A DNA stretch of 64,000 nt, taken from contig LVAT01000018.1 of the NCBI GenBank assembly GCA_001604135.1, forward strand, positions 1 to 64,000. Direction: 5' to 3'. The notes beneath the pieces are model-generated. The model was not told the DNA's origin. It was given only the letters and a program-made list of their open reading frames with translations, and searched no databases. The translations under genes and the position numbers were made by a program. The DNA is from Clostridiales bacterium Firm_14. GTDB lineage: Bacteria; Bacillota; Clostridia; Saccharofermentanales; Saccharofermentanaceae. Positions 15,942-24,930 of this stretch are shown piece by piece (the first letter of the stretch is position 1; each line of letters starts with the position of its first letter).

Positions 15942-17315
15942 TCAAATCGTAACCGCCGTCATGTCATATTCATCAGAACAATCCACGATCTTTGCGTCTA
16001 CAAAATCACCGATATGGAGTTCTTCTTCCTGAGAAGCAATGTATATTACAGGATCGACCTCAGGAGACTCGCCGTAGCTCCTGCCCACATAGAAGATCCC
16101 GTCATCTGATACGGAACAGATATTGACCCTGGTAACGGTTCCCAGACGCTTTTGGGACTGTTCTTCTGAGATCTGCTTCTGGAGCTCATAGATCTCGTCA
16201 TATCTTCTCTGCTTGGTCTCCTCATCGATCTGGTCAGGCATGTCGTAAGCCTTTGTCCCCTCTTCAGGCGAGAAGATAAAGCATCCCAGTCTGTCGAACT
16301 TCCACTTCTTAAGATTGTCCTTAAGCTCCTGAAAGTCCTCTTCCGTCTCTCCGGGGAAGCCTACCATTACAGTAGTTCTAATAATGCAGTCAGGCATAGC
16401 CTTACGGATCATCTCAAGTCTTGAGGTAATAAGCTCAACAGTATCCTTCCTGAACATTGCCTTCAAGATCTTGTTGCAGCCATGCTGTATCGGTATATCA
16501 AGATAGTGGGCAACCTTGGGATTCTGTGCCATCTCTTCGATCAGATCGGGCGTAATCCCGTCCATATAGCCGTACATTACGCGGATCAATTCGATACCGT
16601 CTATCTCAGAAAGAGCCTTTAAAAGCCTGGTAAGAGATCTCTCTTTATAAAGTTCGATTCCGTAGTTAGTCGTATCCTGAGCTGCAAGAACGAGCTCTTT
16701 TACGCCTCTAGCAGCAATGAGTCTTGCCTCTTCAACGATATCTTCCATCGGACGGGATACAAAAGAACCTCTGATGAGAGGGATAGCACAGAAACTGCAT
16801 CTGTGAAGGCATCCCTCACCGATCTTGATCCAGGCATATGCTCCGGTAGAGAGTTCCCTCTCCTTAACCAGATGCTTATAACCGCCTACGCCGGTCGTGA
16901 GGTTTATTTTCTCTGATTCGACATCAAACTCTGTAACAAGCTTGGCAACAACATCAACGATATCACCGTAATGGGCTGTTCCGAGAACAGCATCAACTTC
17001 CGGAAGATCTTTCAGGATATCCTCAGGGTATCTCTGTGAAAGGCACCCTGAGACGATTATCTTCTTAACATTCCCGTTTGGTGCCTTGAAATCAGCTACA
17101 TCAAGAATCGCATCAATAGCTTCCTTCTTGGCAGACTCAATAAAACCACAGGTATTGATAACAACGATGTCCGAATTCTCTACATCGTTGATAACATTGT
17201 ATCCTGCTTCTTTAAGTTGCGTGGACATATTCTCACAGTCAATGAGATTCTTGGAGCAACCCAGAGCTATAAGAGTGATCTTAATATCAAAATTATTCAC
17301 AGCCGTATTATTCAT
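15942..17315 (-). CDS. rimO: Ribosomal protein S12 methylthiotransferase RimO
   Basis: A 457-residue radical-SAM methylthiotransferase modifying an aspartate of ribosomal protein S12. The N-terminal MTTase domain has cysteines in GCSKNLIDCENM, NTCGF and VSGCLSQRYP. The radical SAM core carries the CX3CX2C iron-sulfur motif in CLHRCSFCAIPLIRG, and a C-terminal TRAM-like domain follows (about 385-457). The S12-type lineage, rather than MiaB, is judged from SKNLID and IPLIRG. Confidence 0.94.
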   Translation of the reverse strand: MNNTAVNNFDIKITLIALGCSKNLIDCENMSTQLKEAGYNVINDVENSDIVVINTCGFIESAKKEAIDAILDVADFKAPNGNVKKIIVSGCLSQRYPEDILKDLPEVDAVLGTAHYGDIVDVVAKLVTEFDVESEKINLTTGVGGYKHLVKERELSTGAYAWIKIGEGCLHRCSFCAIPLIRGSFVSRPMEDIVEEARLIAARGVKELVLAAQDTTNYGIELYKERSLTRLLKALSEIDGIELIRVMYGYMDGITPDLIEEMAQNPKVAHYLDIPIQHGCNKILKAMFRKDTVELITSRLEMIRKAMPDCIIRTTVMVGFPGETEEDFQELKDNLKKWKFDRLGCFIFSPEEGTKAYDMPDQIDEETKQRRYDEIYELQKQISEEQSQKRLGTVTRVNICSVSDDGIFYVGRSYGESPEVDPVIYIASQEEELHIGDFVDAKIVDCSDEYDMTAVTI

Positions 17316-17364
17316 AGCAACGAATATAACACGCCAAGAAAAGAATTAAAAGTCAGGTCATTAC

Positions 17365-17841
17365 TTAAGATTCGTTAACAAGTTTTCCGGTCATGTGTTC
17401 CGGAACGAGAACCAAGCATTGAACACGAGGCAGAGCGTGTGTAAGTTCATGCTGAATATATTCCTCATCATCTGTAAACTTCAGACAAAGATTTCTGCAG
17501 ATGATCTTGGCTTTCTCAATATCGTCAACCTTTTTGATACGGCCGAATACAACAACGCTGCTTATATTAAGAGCCCATTCGCCTTCCTTGCGGAAACCTT
17601 CATTGATTACACAATAGCTGACCTTGTCACAAGCGGTAATAGAATCGATCTTATGACCTTCCTTAGCTCCGTGAAAATAGATATTGCCATCATCTTCACA
17701 ATACCAGTGATCAAGCGGAATACCGTATGGATAACCATCATCGCCTATCATCGAAAGAACGCCTCTGGGTTGTTCTTTAAGTATTGCGACACAATCTTCA
17801 TCACTTAGCTGCTGCTTGAACCTGCGCATCGGTCTGAACAT
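17365..17841 (-). CDS. Pyridoxamine 5'-phosphate oxidase-family (FMN split-barrel) protein
   Basis: A 158-residue protein of the NimA-like branch of flavin split-barrel proteins. It starts MFRPMRRFKQQLS and carries the characteristic GVLSMIGDDGYPYGIPL strand and IYFHGAKEGHKID segment. These are typical flavin-phosphate and subunit-interface regions. Members reduce small molecules such as nitroimidazoles or have unknown substrates. It stands between recX and rimO with no sign of functional linkage. Confidence 0.85.
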   Translation of the reverse strand: MFRPMRRFKQQLSDEDCVAILKEQPRGVLSMIGDDGYPYGIPLDHWYCEDDGNIYFHGAKEGHKIDSITACDKVSYCVINEGFRKEGEWALNISSVVVFGRIKKVDDIEKAKIICRNLCLKFTDDEEYIQHELTHALPRVQCLVLVPEHMTGKLVNES

Positions 17842-17892
17842 ATGAATTCTCCTGGAGATAAGTTATCAGACAAGTATCATGAGATGTTCCCA

Positions 17893-18354
17893 TTAACCGT
17901 CCATATATTTCCGGAAAGCAGCCCGGGCTGATTCAAGGCTGTATCCGCGCAATTGAGCTAACTTGATAAACTCAGTTTCCCTTTCAAATGCTCCTTCATC
18001 AGGAGCACCAAAGGAAGCTTCATATAGCTCTTTGCATGTATCTGCATCACTGCCTAATTCAGATACAACGAGTTCAGCACAGTCATCATCTATACCTGCC
18101 TCAAGAAGACGCTGGTATATAAAATTACGGCTCTCCTGCTTCTTGCCTGAACGGACCGCTAAAACCTTACGCGATGCACGCAGATCGTCAATATAGCCGG
18201 ACTCTGTCAGAAGCTTTACCGCTTCTGCAGCAACAGCTTCCGAATAGCCCCTCTGCATAAGATAAAGCCTTATCTTGCCTGAAGAGTATATGCCCGTACC
18301 GATATGCCTGATCGCGCAGGTTACGGCTTCCTTGGTCCTGGTATTATCAGACAT
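17893..18354 (-). CDS. recX: Regulatory protein RecX
   Basis: A 153-residue, mostly helical protein of tandem three-helix repeats that caps and inhibits RecA filaments. RecX-type sequence includes [35 protein letters not shown]-like repeats and [16 protein letters not shown]. Its ATG lies within the last codons of recA (8-nt overlap, ATGTCTGA), a classical recA-recX coupled pair. It is therefore co-regulated with recA under the LexA-type box. Confidence 0.9.
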   Translation of the reverse strand: MSDNTRTKEAVTCAIRHIGTGIYSSGKIRLYLMQRGYSEAVAAEAVKLLTESGYIDDLRASRKVLAVRSGKKQESRNFIYQRLLEAGIDDDCAELVVSELGSDADTCKELYEASFGAPDEGAFERETEFIKLAQLRGYSLESARAAFRKYMDG

Positions 18355-19471
18355 CGATACCTAAGATATCGTCGTCATCAGATTCTTCTTCGGGTGCAGC
18401 ATCTGCTGCAGCACCTGCCTGGATATCGTCATCATCAGCAGGCATATAGGAATCTCTGATCTTATCCTCGATCTCGTCCTTGATATCAGGATGGTCAATG
18501 AGGTACTGCTTGGCAGCGTCTCTGCCCTGAGCGATCTTAGCGCCGTTATAAGCGAACCAGGATCCGCTCTTATCGATGATGTTATTCTCAACACCAAGGT
18601 CGATAATGCAGCCTTCTGAAGAAACGCCCTTACCATACATGATATCGAACTCAGCTTCCTTAAACGGAGGAGCTACTTTATTCTTAACTACCTTAACTCT
18701 GGTGTGGCTTCCGACTACGTCTGTACCGTTACGGAGTGTCTCAACCTTTCTTACATCGAGTCTGACTGATGCATAGAACTTAAGTGCACGGCCGCCGGGT
18801 GTGGTCTCAGGGTTACCGAACATAACACCGACCTTCTCACGGAGCTGGTTGATGAAGATACAGATAGTATTTGACTTGGAAACGACAGGAGCGAGCTTTC
18901 TCAAAGCCTGGCTCATGAGGCGGGCCTGAAGACCAACGTGGGAATCACCCATCTCGCCCTCGATCTCTGCTCTCGGTACGAGTGCTGCAACAGAGTCGAT
19001 AACTACTACATCAATGCATCCGCTTCTTACGAGTGTCTCGCAGATCTCGAGTGCCTGCTCACCTGTGTCAGGCTGGGATAAAAGGAGATTATCAACATCA
19101 ACGCCGATATTACCAGCATAAACCGGATCTAATGCGTGCTCTGCATCGATGAATGCGCATGTACCGCCCATCTTCTGTGCTTCTGCAACACAGTGGAGAG
19201 CAACTGTCGTCTTACCTGAAGATTCAGGTCCATAGATCTCAATGATTCTTCCTCTGGGAAGTCCGCCGATACCGAGTGCGATATCAAGTGTCAGAGCACC
19301 TGTTGGAATGGTATCGATCTCTACCTGTGACTTATCGCCCAAACGCATTACGGCACCCTGGCCGAACTGCTTCTCTATCTGTGCCATAGCGGCATCAAGG
19401 GCTTTCCTTCTCTCGTCCTTATCCTGTACCTGGGCAACTGAGCCCTTACCGGCATTCTTACTCTTAGCCAT
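18347..19471 (-). CDS. recA: Recombinase RecA
   Basis: A 374-residue recombinase that forms filaments on single-stranded DNA, drives strand exchange and promotes LexA self-cleavage. Walker A is [13 protein letters not shown] (about 80-92). Walker B is the [18 protein letters not shown] region. Loop L2 is in [21 protein letters not shown]. The acidic Asp/Glu-rich C-terminus is typical. AGGAGG precedes the ATG, with a sigma-A promoter and a LexA-type site upstream. Confidence 0.98.
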   Translation of the reverse strand: MAKSKNAGKGSVAQVQDKDERRKALDAAMAQIEKQFGQGAVMRLGDKSQVEIDTIPTGALTLDIALGIGGLPRGRIIEIYGPESSGKTTVALHCVAEAQKMGGTCAFIDAEHALDPVYAGNIGVDVDNLLLSQPDTGEQALEICETLVRSGCIDVVVIDSVAALVPRAEIEGEMGDSHVGLQARLMSQALRKLAPVVSKSNTICIFINQLREKVGVMFGNPETTPGGRALKFYASVRLDVRKVETLRNGTDVVGSHTRVKVVKNKVAPPFKEAEFDIMYGKGVSSEGCIIDLGVENNIIDKSGSWFAYNGAKIAQGRDAAKQYLIDHPDIKDEIEDKIRDSYMPADDDDIQAGAAADAAPEEESDDDDILGIDV

Positions 19472-19493
19472 ATTGTTCCTCCTGAAAAGAATT

Positions 19494-19505
19494 GAACATT
19501 TGTTC
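19494..19505. promoter_or_regulatory. LexA-type SOS box of recA
   Basis: A perfect dyad GAAC-AAAT-GTTC. This matches the GAAC-N4-GTTC core of Gram-positive LexA sites (CGAACATATGTTCG in Bacillus). It sits about 15 nt downstream of the recA -10 box, where repressor would block transcription. Confidence 0.75.
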
Positions 19506-19519
19506 TCATTTATGAGTTA

Positions 19520-19548
19520 ATTCTATTGTTATGATACACTTTTGTCAA
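19520..19548 (-). promoter_or_regulatory. recA promoter
   Basis: Perfect TTGACA (19543-19548), a 17-nt spacer and TAGAAT (19520-19525) on the minus strand, upstream of the LexA-type box. Confidence 0.75.
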
Positions 19549-19774
19549 CAAAATTTACCTTACAAATTCGAACAAAAGCAAACAAGTCCCGTTAATCGGA
19601 CAGCAGATTTCAAAAAGCCTTTATTTCAGCGGTTTTTGGCATTTCAGGACAATCAAAAAAGCACTTAAAATGCACCAAAACCGACAAGATACGACAAAAG
19701 CCTGCAATAAACGTCTTCAAACCGACATAAAAACCGACAAGGAATTACTGTTCCGGGTTTACTTTGCACCCTTC
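19549..19774. other. Intergenic stretch between recA and the dehydrogenase
   Basis: No gene is seen. The heptamer ACCGACA occurs three times (19680, 19721, 19733) close to the end of the dehydrogenase gene. The stretch also holds several poly-A/T tracts, and minus-strand GCAT/GTGC followed by T6 could act as a weak terminator for the dehydrogenase. Nothing stronger can be supported. Confidence 0.3.
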
Positions 19775-20734
19775 TCAATAACCCTTATTCCTGTCGATCA
19801 GATTATTAAGAGGCATGCCTTTCGCATAATTAATAAGATTCTTACAGAACATATCCACATTAACATTAAGCGTATGTTCGAGCGTCAGGTTGCCAGCCAC
19901 ATGAGGCGTTATGAGAAGATTCTTCGTATTCCAGAGTCTGCTGTCAGAAGGAAGCGGCTCCGTCTTAAATACGTCAAGTGCAGCTCCTCCGAGCCTGCCG
20001 TTGTTAAGGCTCTCGCAAAGGGCATCCTCGTCAATGGCTGAACCTCTTCCCACATTGACTATGTAAGCACCTTCAGGAAGAAGCGCTAACCTCTCGCGGC
20101 TTAAGATATCCCTTGTCTCGGGAGTATCAGGAAGGCTCATTACAAGAAGGTCAGCCGAAGGAAGCAGCGAATCCAGCTCGGACACCTTCTTCATTGAATC
20201 AAAAGAAGGATCGGAACAATACCCGCTTCTTGATACTCCTGTTATGCTCTCAGGTTCAAATGCCTTTGCCCTTCTGGCAAAGCAGCATCCGATGTCACCT
20301 GTTCCGAGAACAAGTATCCTGCAGTCTTTAAGGGACTTCTGAGGCTGAGGTGAGCTCCAGCTGCCTTTAATAGACTCGCTGTAGGAATAATCCAGTTTCC
20401 GCATCATCATGAGGCTTACCGCAATGATATGTTCGGCGATGGTAACGCCGTATGCGCCAGAAGAATTGGTAACAAGGCATTCTTCGTTGGCAAAACAGCC
20501 GGGCTTCATAAGATAATCGACGCCTGCAGACGGAACGGCAAGCCACTTTAAGTTTTTATTAACCTTGGCATTGCCCATTCCGAAGCCGTAGATGATCTCA
20601 CAATCTGCCCACTCTTGAGGGATATCATTTTCGGACTCAGCAAAGAAAAGGCTGCCGCCAACCAGAGCCGCAGTCTTCCTTATCTGTTCTTTATGGGTAT
20701 CTTTCAACAACTTGTTTATGATAACTATCTTCAT
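19775..20734 (-). CDS. D-isomer-specific 2-hydroxyacid dehydrogenase
   Basis: A 319-residue NAD(P)-dependent oxidoreductase interconverting 2-hydroxy and 2-keto acids; the substrate is unknown. The nucleotide-binding GTGDIGCCFARR lies near residues 144-155. Catalytic Arg is expected in VGRGSAIDEDAL, Glu in KTEPLPSDS and His in TPHVAGN. The N-terminal catalytic part has diverged from phosphoglycerate dehydrogenase. Its ATG overlaps the stop of the upstream L,D-transpeptidase by 4 nt, so the two are translated together. No serine- or lactate-pathway gene is nearby. Confidence 0.88.
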   Translation of the reverse strand: MKIVIINKLLKDTHKEQIRKTAALVGGSLFFAESENDIPQEWADCEIIYGFGMGNAKVNKNLKWLAVPSAGVDYLMKPGCFANEECLVTNSSGAYGVTIAEHIIAVSLMMMRKLDYSYSESIKGSWSSPQPQKSLKDCRILVLGTGDIGCCFARRAKAFEPESITGVSRSGYCSDPSFDSMKKVSELDSLLPSADLLVMSLPDTPETRDILSRERLALLPEGAYIVNVGRGSAIDEDALCESLNNGRLGGAALDVFKTEPLPSDSRLWNTKNLLITPHVAGNLTLEHTLNVNVDMFCKNLINYAKGMPLNNLIDRNKGY

Positions 20735-21753
20735 ACAGTCTTTACCGATGTTCTTAACGGAATATTCTTATAGATCCAGTAAGCGACGTCTTTGTTAAGT
20801 CTTATGCAGCCGGCTGATACATGCTGGCCGAGTCTGCCGTCCTGGATGGTGCCGTTGTAGTTATAGGTGACGCTGTGGAAATAATACGGTCCGTTCCACT
20901 GGGTTGCGTGGTAGCAGAGAGACCCGTGTGAATAGAAATGCGTCAGTTTCTTTGTGACCTTGTAGTTTCCCCTGGGTGTGGAATGACCCTTCTTGCCGCA
21001 GGACATCGGATAGATCTTATAGAGCTTCCATTTGCCTACACTTCCTTTGAAGATCATGATATAGCAGTTATCGATGTCGGCGATTATGAAAAAGTCCGTC
21101 TCGCTCCTGAACAGCTGCTCATTTATGCAGCGGACGTGCTTGGCGGCATTGGTGTATTTCCAGCCGAGGTTCCCCTTCTTATCAAGATCGTAATAGTCAT
21201 CACCGATACATGTCATGCCGTCCAGGTGATCGATATAGTTGCTAAGAAGGATCTTCTTTATGCGGATGTTATAGGAAGCACAGAGCTGCGCGAATTCATT
21301 GGAAGATACGAACTCCCTGAATACGAGATATCTGCTTGTACCTTTTTCGAGCTTTTTAACTACGGCAGCCTTGCCCTTGGCATCAGCATATCTTCCGTAA
21401 CAGCCTGTATAAAGGTCTTCTGCAAACTGTTCGTCAGATGTATGGAGGGCTCTGTACTCCGGAGAGAAATAGAAGTGATAGAGAACGTTATATGCTTCAG
21501 TGATACCGCCCTTAAGGCTTCTTGCGAGCTTTTCCTTCTCTTCAGGGTCACAGGTATCGCGGCGCGTAACTATGGAATAGAGTCTTCCCACAAACTGATA
21601 ATGCTTGGGATCGATCTCATCGGGTTCCACGATATCGGCTTCACCGACCGTATCGGCGGCAACCTGCGTCGCCGGAAGACCGTCCAACAGACAGAATACC
21701 GATATAAAGATAATTACGATGCATAACAATCTGATAAGGCGGGTCTTCAACAT
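20731..21753 (-). CDS. L,D-transpeptidase (YkuD) with N-terminal DUF4214-like domain
   Basis: A 340-residue exported protein. The signal peptide or anchor is at about 8-30 (IRLLCIVIIFISVFCLL). A DUF4214-like helical region (about 48-160, YQFVGRLYSIVTRR, YNVLYHFYFSPEYR) follows. A YkuD catalytic domain (about 215-340) carries the signature QHVSAGCIRLNKDVAYWI with nucleophile Cys. YkuD enzymes make 3-3 peptidoglycan crosslinks or attach proteins to the wall. The DUF4214 part may aid surface localisation; that is inference. It is coupled to the dehydrogenase and is the second L,D-transpeptidase within 1 kb. Confidence 0.88.
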   Translation of the reverse strand: MLKTRLIRLLCIVIIFISVFCLLDGLPATQVAADTVGEADIVEPDEIDPKHYQFVGRLYSIVTRRDTCDPEEKEKLARSLKGGITEAYNVLYHFYFSPEYRALHTSDEQFAEDLYTGCYGRYADAKGKAAVVKKLEKGTSRYLVFREFVSSNEFAQLCASYNIRIKKILLSNYIDHLDGMTCIGDDYYDLDKKGNLGWKYTNAAKHVRCINEQLFRSETDFFIIADIDNCYIMIFKGSVGKWKLYKIYPMSCGKKGHSTPRGNYKVTKKLTHFYSHGSLCYHATQWNGPYYFHSVTYNYNGTIQDGRLGQHVSAGCIRLNKDVAYWIYKNIPLRTSVKTV

Positions 21754-21868
21754 CGATGTCTCTCATTCACAAGGATTATAAAGACATAATATCACTTATT
21801 TTTGCGGATTATTCAAGAGCGCTGCGATCGTCATAAGAAGGATTCGCGAAATGCAGATCAAATCAGGT

Positions 21869-22792
21869 TCAGGCACCGAGACCGGATTTTGTATCTATAA
21901 TGACTACGCAGTAAGGATCGACACTTTTCATTATCTGAACCATAGAATCCTTAGGCACTGCTACGCAGCCTGCAGTATATTTGTTATTTCCCGTGCAATG
22001 GAGGAATATCGCAGACCCTCTGCCCGGCGTACACTCTTCATTGAAGCTTATGTTAAGGCAGTACTGATATGCCTTTGAATAGTCGATCAGATGTTCGCTG
22101 TTCTTCTTATCAAGATCGGGATAATCGTTAATGCTTACCATCTCGTTATAGTGCATGCCTTCGCGCATATCGCTTGACCAGTATAGGTCTTTTGTTACTT
22201 TGACATAAGGGATCACGCAGCCCGGATCATCAGCGATTCCGAAGGCTTTATTGAAATGGTATACGCCTATCGGTGTCTTACCGCAGCCTTCTTTCCGCTC
22301 TGAGTCAAAGACCATTCCGTTCTTACCGACATAACCGTCTACCGATAAGATCTGTATCCAGTTTCCGTGATCGTCACGCTGATGCATCGAAACAGTGCAA
22401 GTAGTCTTGGTTATACCGGATGCCGCTACTATGAGCATCTGGTTGGTTCCGAAATCCTGTGCCTGAGGCAGAGCCCTTACCCATTCGGGAGAAAGGTTCT
22501 CTATGACGGTTTCTTCAGTTGTCTCAGAAGTTGTCGTTGCGGCTGTGGTGGTTGTTGTAGTTACTTCTTCAGTGGTCTCGCTTGTCGTCGTCTCAGCAAG
22601 GACCGGTCCCAATTCCGTCTGTGACTCTGAAGGCGCCTGAGTCTCTGTTGTTCCGATGATCTCAGAACTGTTTACGACAACATTTATATCGGTCTCAACT
22701 GTGGAATTTACGTGACAAGAGGATACACCAAACAGAACGCTTGTGACTGCCAAAACAGTTATAAGCTTTAATGTCAGTCCTTTGGTCTTCAT
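21869..22792 (-). CDS. L,D-transpeptidase-like lipoprotein
   Basis: A 307-residue lipoprotein with a hydrophobic N-terminus ending in a lipobox-like GVSSC (Cys26). A long Thr/Glu/Ser-rich linker (about 60-100), probably crossing the wall, follows. The C-terminal YkuD-fold domain has the active site motif FLHCTGNNKYTAGCVAVP, where His and the second Cys are the expected catalytic residues. SAGCIR of canonical enzymes is TAGCVA here, a variant seen in ErfK-type proteins without PG-binding modules. Its ATG overlaps the murJ stop by 4 nt, so it ends the envelope operon. Confidence 0.87.
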   Translation of the reverse strand: MKTKGLTLKLITVLAVTSVLFGVSSCHVNSTVETDINVVVNSSEIIGTTETQAPSESQTELGPVLAETTTSETTEEVTTTTTTAATTTSETTEETVIENLSPEWVRALPQAQDFGTNQMLIVAASGITKTTCTVSMHQRDDHGNWIQILSVDGYVGKNGMVFDSERKEGCGKTPIGVYHFNKAFGIADDPGCVIPYVKVTKDLYWSSDMREGMHYNEMVSINDYPDLDKKNSEHLIDYSKAYQYCLNISFNEECTPGRGSAIFLHCTGNNKYTAGCVAVPKDSMVQIMKSVDPYCVVIIDTKSGLGA

Positions 22793-24423
22793 ACCTTTTT
22801 CGCAGCGCTCTTCTTAAACACCTTTGATTTAAACTTGTTGATCCACTCTGTGGCTTCCTGCATACGGAGAAGTACTGCCATTCCGAAATATACAAGAACG
22901 GCAACTACGCCCTTCATAGAGATTATAAGAAGCTGGAGGATTTTTCCACCCATTGCAGGAACAAATCTGTCAAGAACAAAGACTACAACTGACATTACAA
23001 CTGCGCAGACACCTGCTTTTATCAGGAACTTGATAATGCCGTAAGGTGCAAGTTCCTTGCGTCTGCAGTATGTTATCGCGAGGATTATCATTTGGCAGAT
23101 ATTGGTAAATGAATATGCCAGTGAAAGTGACAGCGGGCCGACGCCGCAGACTATCATGAAGTGGCAGGCAACAGGATTTATAACAAGTCCGATGACGCCT
23201 GCGATAAGCGGAAGCTTTGTCTGGCCGATCGCGTAGAACGCCTGGTTGAATACATGGACTACCGTTGCCGTGATGATGGCACTGCAGAATCCCAGAAGGA
23301 ATGTTGCAGCTACTTGAGCCTGCGCATCAGTATAGTTTGAATGCCACTGGTATACGGCCTTAACCACATCTACATTTAAGACTGCCATGAATACGGCAGA
23401 GGGGATCGTCATGAACAAAGCACTCTTCATGGAGTGGGAGATAAGTGTCGAAGCCTTCTGGAATCTCTTCGATTCGTAATCGCCGGAAAGCTCAGGCGTC
23501 ATTACCGTAGTAATCGCAACAACGAATACCGAGTAAGGGATCTGCCAGATCGATGAAGCATTTCTGAATGCGAAAACGCTTCCCTCGTCGAACTGGAGAG
23601 CAAAGCTGTTAAGAACGATATTGTTGATCTGGATTACGGATGCGGAAATAAGGATCGGGATCGCACGCACGAACAGCTTCAGGCACTCCCTGTCAGCCAG
23701 GTGAAAATTAAGCCTGAACTGCTTCATCTGCCTGAAGCCCAATGTGTACTGGAAAAGGAAATAGAAGATCGATGCTACGAGGATTCCGCCCGTTGTCATC
23801 ATCAATCTGTTAAGTGAGTTGCCTCCGAAAATAAAGATCGCTGCAATAACCAGGATGTTATAAAAGACCGGAGCAAACGATGTGATCGTGAACTTTCTGT
23901 ATGCGATAAGGATGCCGTTACAGAGTGCGGCAAGCATGATGAAGAATATCTGCGGGAATAACAATTTCGATGCCTGCGCTGCAAGCGGGATCGTCTCAGG
24001 ATTCTTAACATCATTGAACAAACCGTAGACAACATATAAGGGCTCGGAGAACACTGTGCCGATTGTACAGCAGACGATCATTACGATGCATACGACTGTT
24101 ATGAACTTGCTTACGGTCCTGATTCCTTCTTTCTCCCTGCCTACGGCGAGCTGCGCGCTCATATAAGGTGCGATCGTCGAATAGATCGCGCCGCCGACAA
24201 GAAGGTTATAGAAAAGGTCAGGGATATTGAAAGCGAGCGTATATGCGTCACGGAAAATTCCCTGGCTGAATCTCAATGATACGATGACGTCACGGATAAG
24301 GCCGGATCCCTTTGTGATGATAAGACCTATGCCGACGATGATCGCCGATAAAGCAAAACTCATGCCCTTCTTCTTAGCAGGGGATTGAGTAGTCTTATTC
24401 TCTATTTCCGTATTCTCAGCCAC
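22789..24423 (-). CDS. murJ: Lipid II flippase MurJ
   Basis: A 544-residue membrane protein of the MOP superfamily with about 14 transmembrane helices. It exports lipid-linked peptidoglycan precursor across the membrane. Family sequence includes GSGLIRDVIVSLRFSQG at helix 1 (the functionally important Arg region), NIPDLFYNLLVGGAIYS and NIVLNSFALQF. It starts immediately after the pncC stop and precedes an L,D-transpeptidase, so flippase and crosslinking enzyme are co-expressed. Confidence 0.94.
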   Translation of the reverse strand: MAENTEIENKTTQSPAKKKGMSFALSAIIVGIGLIITKGSGLIRDVIVSLRFSQGIFRDAYTLAFNIPDLFYNLLVGGAIYSTIAPYMSAQLAVGREKEGIRTVSKFITVVCIVMIVCCTIGTVFSEPLYVVYGLFNDVKNPETIPLAAQASKLLFPQIFFIMLAALCNGILIAYRKFTITSFAPVFYNILVIAAIFIFGGNSLNRLMMTTGGILVASIFYFLFQYTLGFRQMKQFRLNFHLADRECLKLFVRAIPILISASVIQINNIVLNSFALQFDEGSVFAFRNASSIWQIPYSVFVVAITTVMTPELSGDYESKRFQKASTLISHSMKSALFMTIPSAVFMAVLNVDVVKAVYQWHSNYTDAQAQVAATFLLGFCSAIITATVVHVFNQAFYAIGQTKLPLIAGVIGLVINPVACHFMIVCGVGPLSLSLAYSFTNICQMIILAITYCRRKELAPYGIIKFLIKAGVCAVVMSVVVFVLDRFVPAMGGKILQLLIISMKGVVAVLVYFGMAVLLRMQEATEWINKFKSKVFKKSAAKKV

Positions 24424-24930
24424 TTAAGCCTTACCTTCCTTAATCAGCAGGATCGCCTGATTCAATGCCTCCAGAACCGTGCAGGTACGTATAGTATCCC
24501 TATCTCCTTCAAAGTTCAACCTCAAAGATCCCGAAATATCGCGGAAACAATACCCCATATAAACCGTTCCCACAGGTTTGCCGGGCAGTTCGCCCGTAGG
24601 ACCTGCAATACCGGTCACGGAAATGGCGAGATCCACGCCCAGAACGGACATGGCGCCTTCTGCCATAGCCTTTGCGCACTCTGCGGAGACTTCGGTATGT
24701 GTGGAGATAATGTCCGCAGGAACTCCGAGGACATTTTCCTTTACTTCATTCGTATATGAGACAACAGATCCCTTGAATACAGCAGATGCACCGGGAACGG
24801 CAACAACAGTTGAAGATATCAGGCCGCCTGTAAGGCTCTCGGCAAATCCTACCGTGATACCTTCAAACCTTGCTATGGTAACAAGCTCTTCTGCCCTGCT
24901 GAAAATGAGTTCAGTGATATTAGCCATCAC
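24424..24930 (-). CDS. pncC: CinA C-terminal-domain protein, nicotinamide-nucleotide amidohydrolase
   Basis: A 168-residue stand-alone CinA_C domain. It converts NMN to nicotinate mononucleotide in pyridine-nucleotide salvage. Motifs: AESLTGGLISSTVVAVPGAS near residues 30-49, FKGSVVSYTNEVKENVLGV, and AISVTGIAGPTGELPGKPVGTVYMG. The amino-terminal molybdopterin-binding half of full CinA is missing, as in E. coli PncC. It overlaps ftsK by 11 nt. Either of two ATG codons at 24930 or 24927 could start it. Confidence 0.92.
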   Translation of the reverse strand: MMANITELIFSRAEELVTIARFEGITVGFAESLTGGLISSTVVAVPGASAVFKGSVVSYTNEVKENVLGVPADIISTHTEVSAECAKAMAEGAMSVLGVDLAISVTGIAGPTGELPGKPVGTVYMGYCFRDISGSLRLNFEGDRDTIRTCTVLEALNQAILLIKEGKA

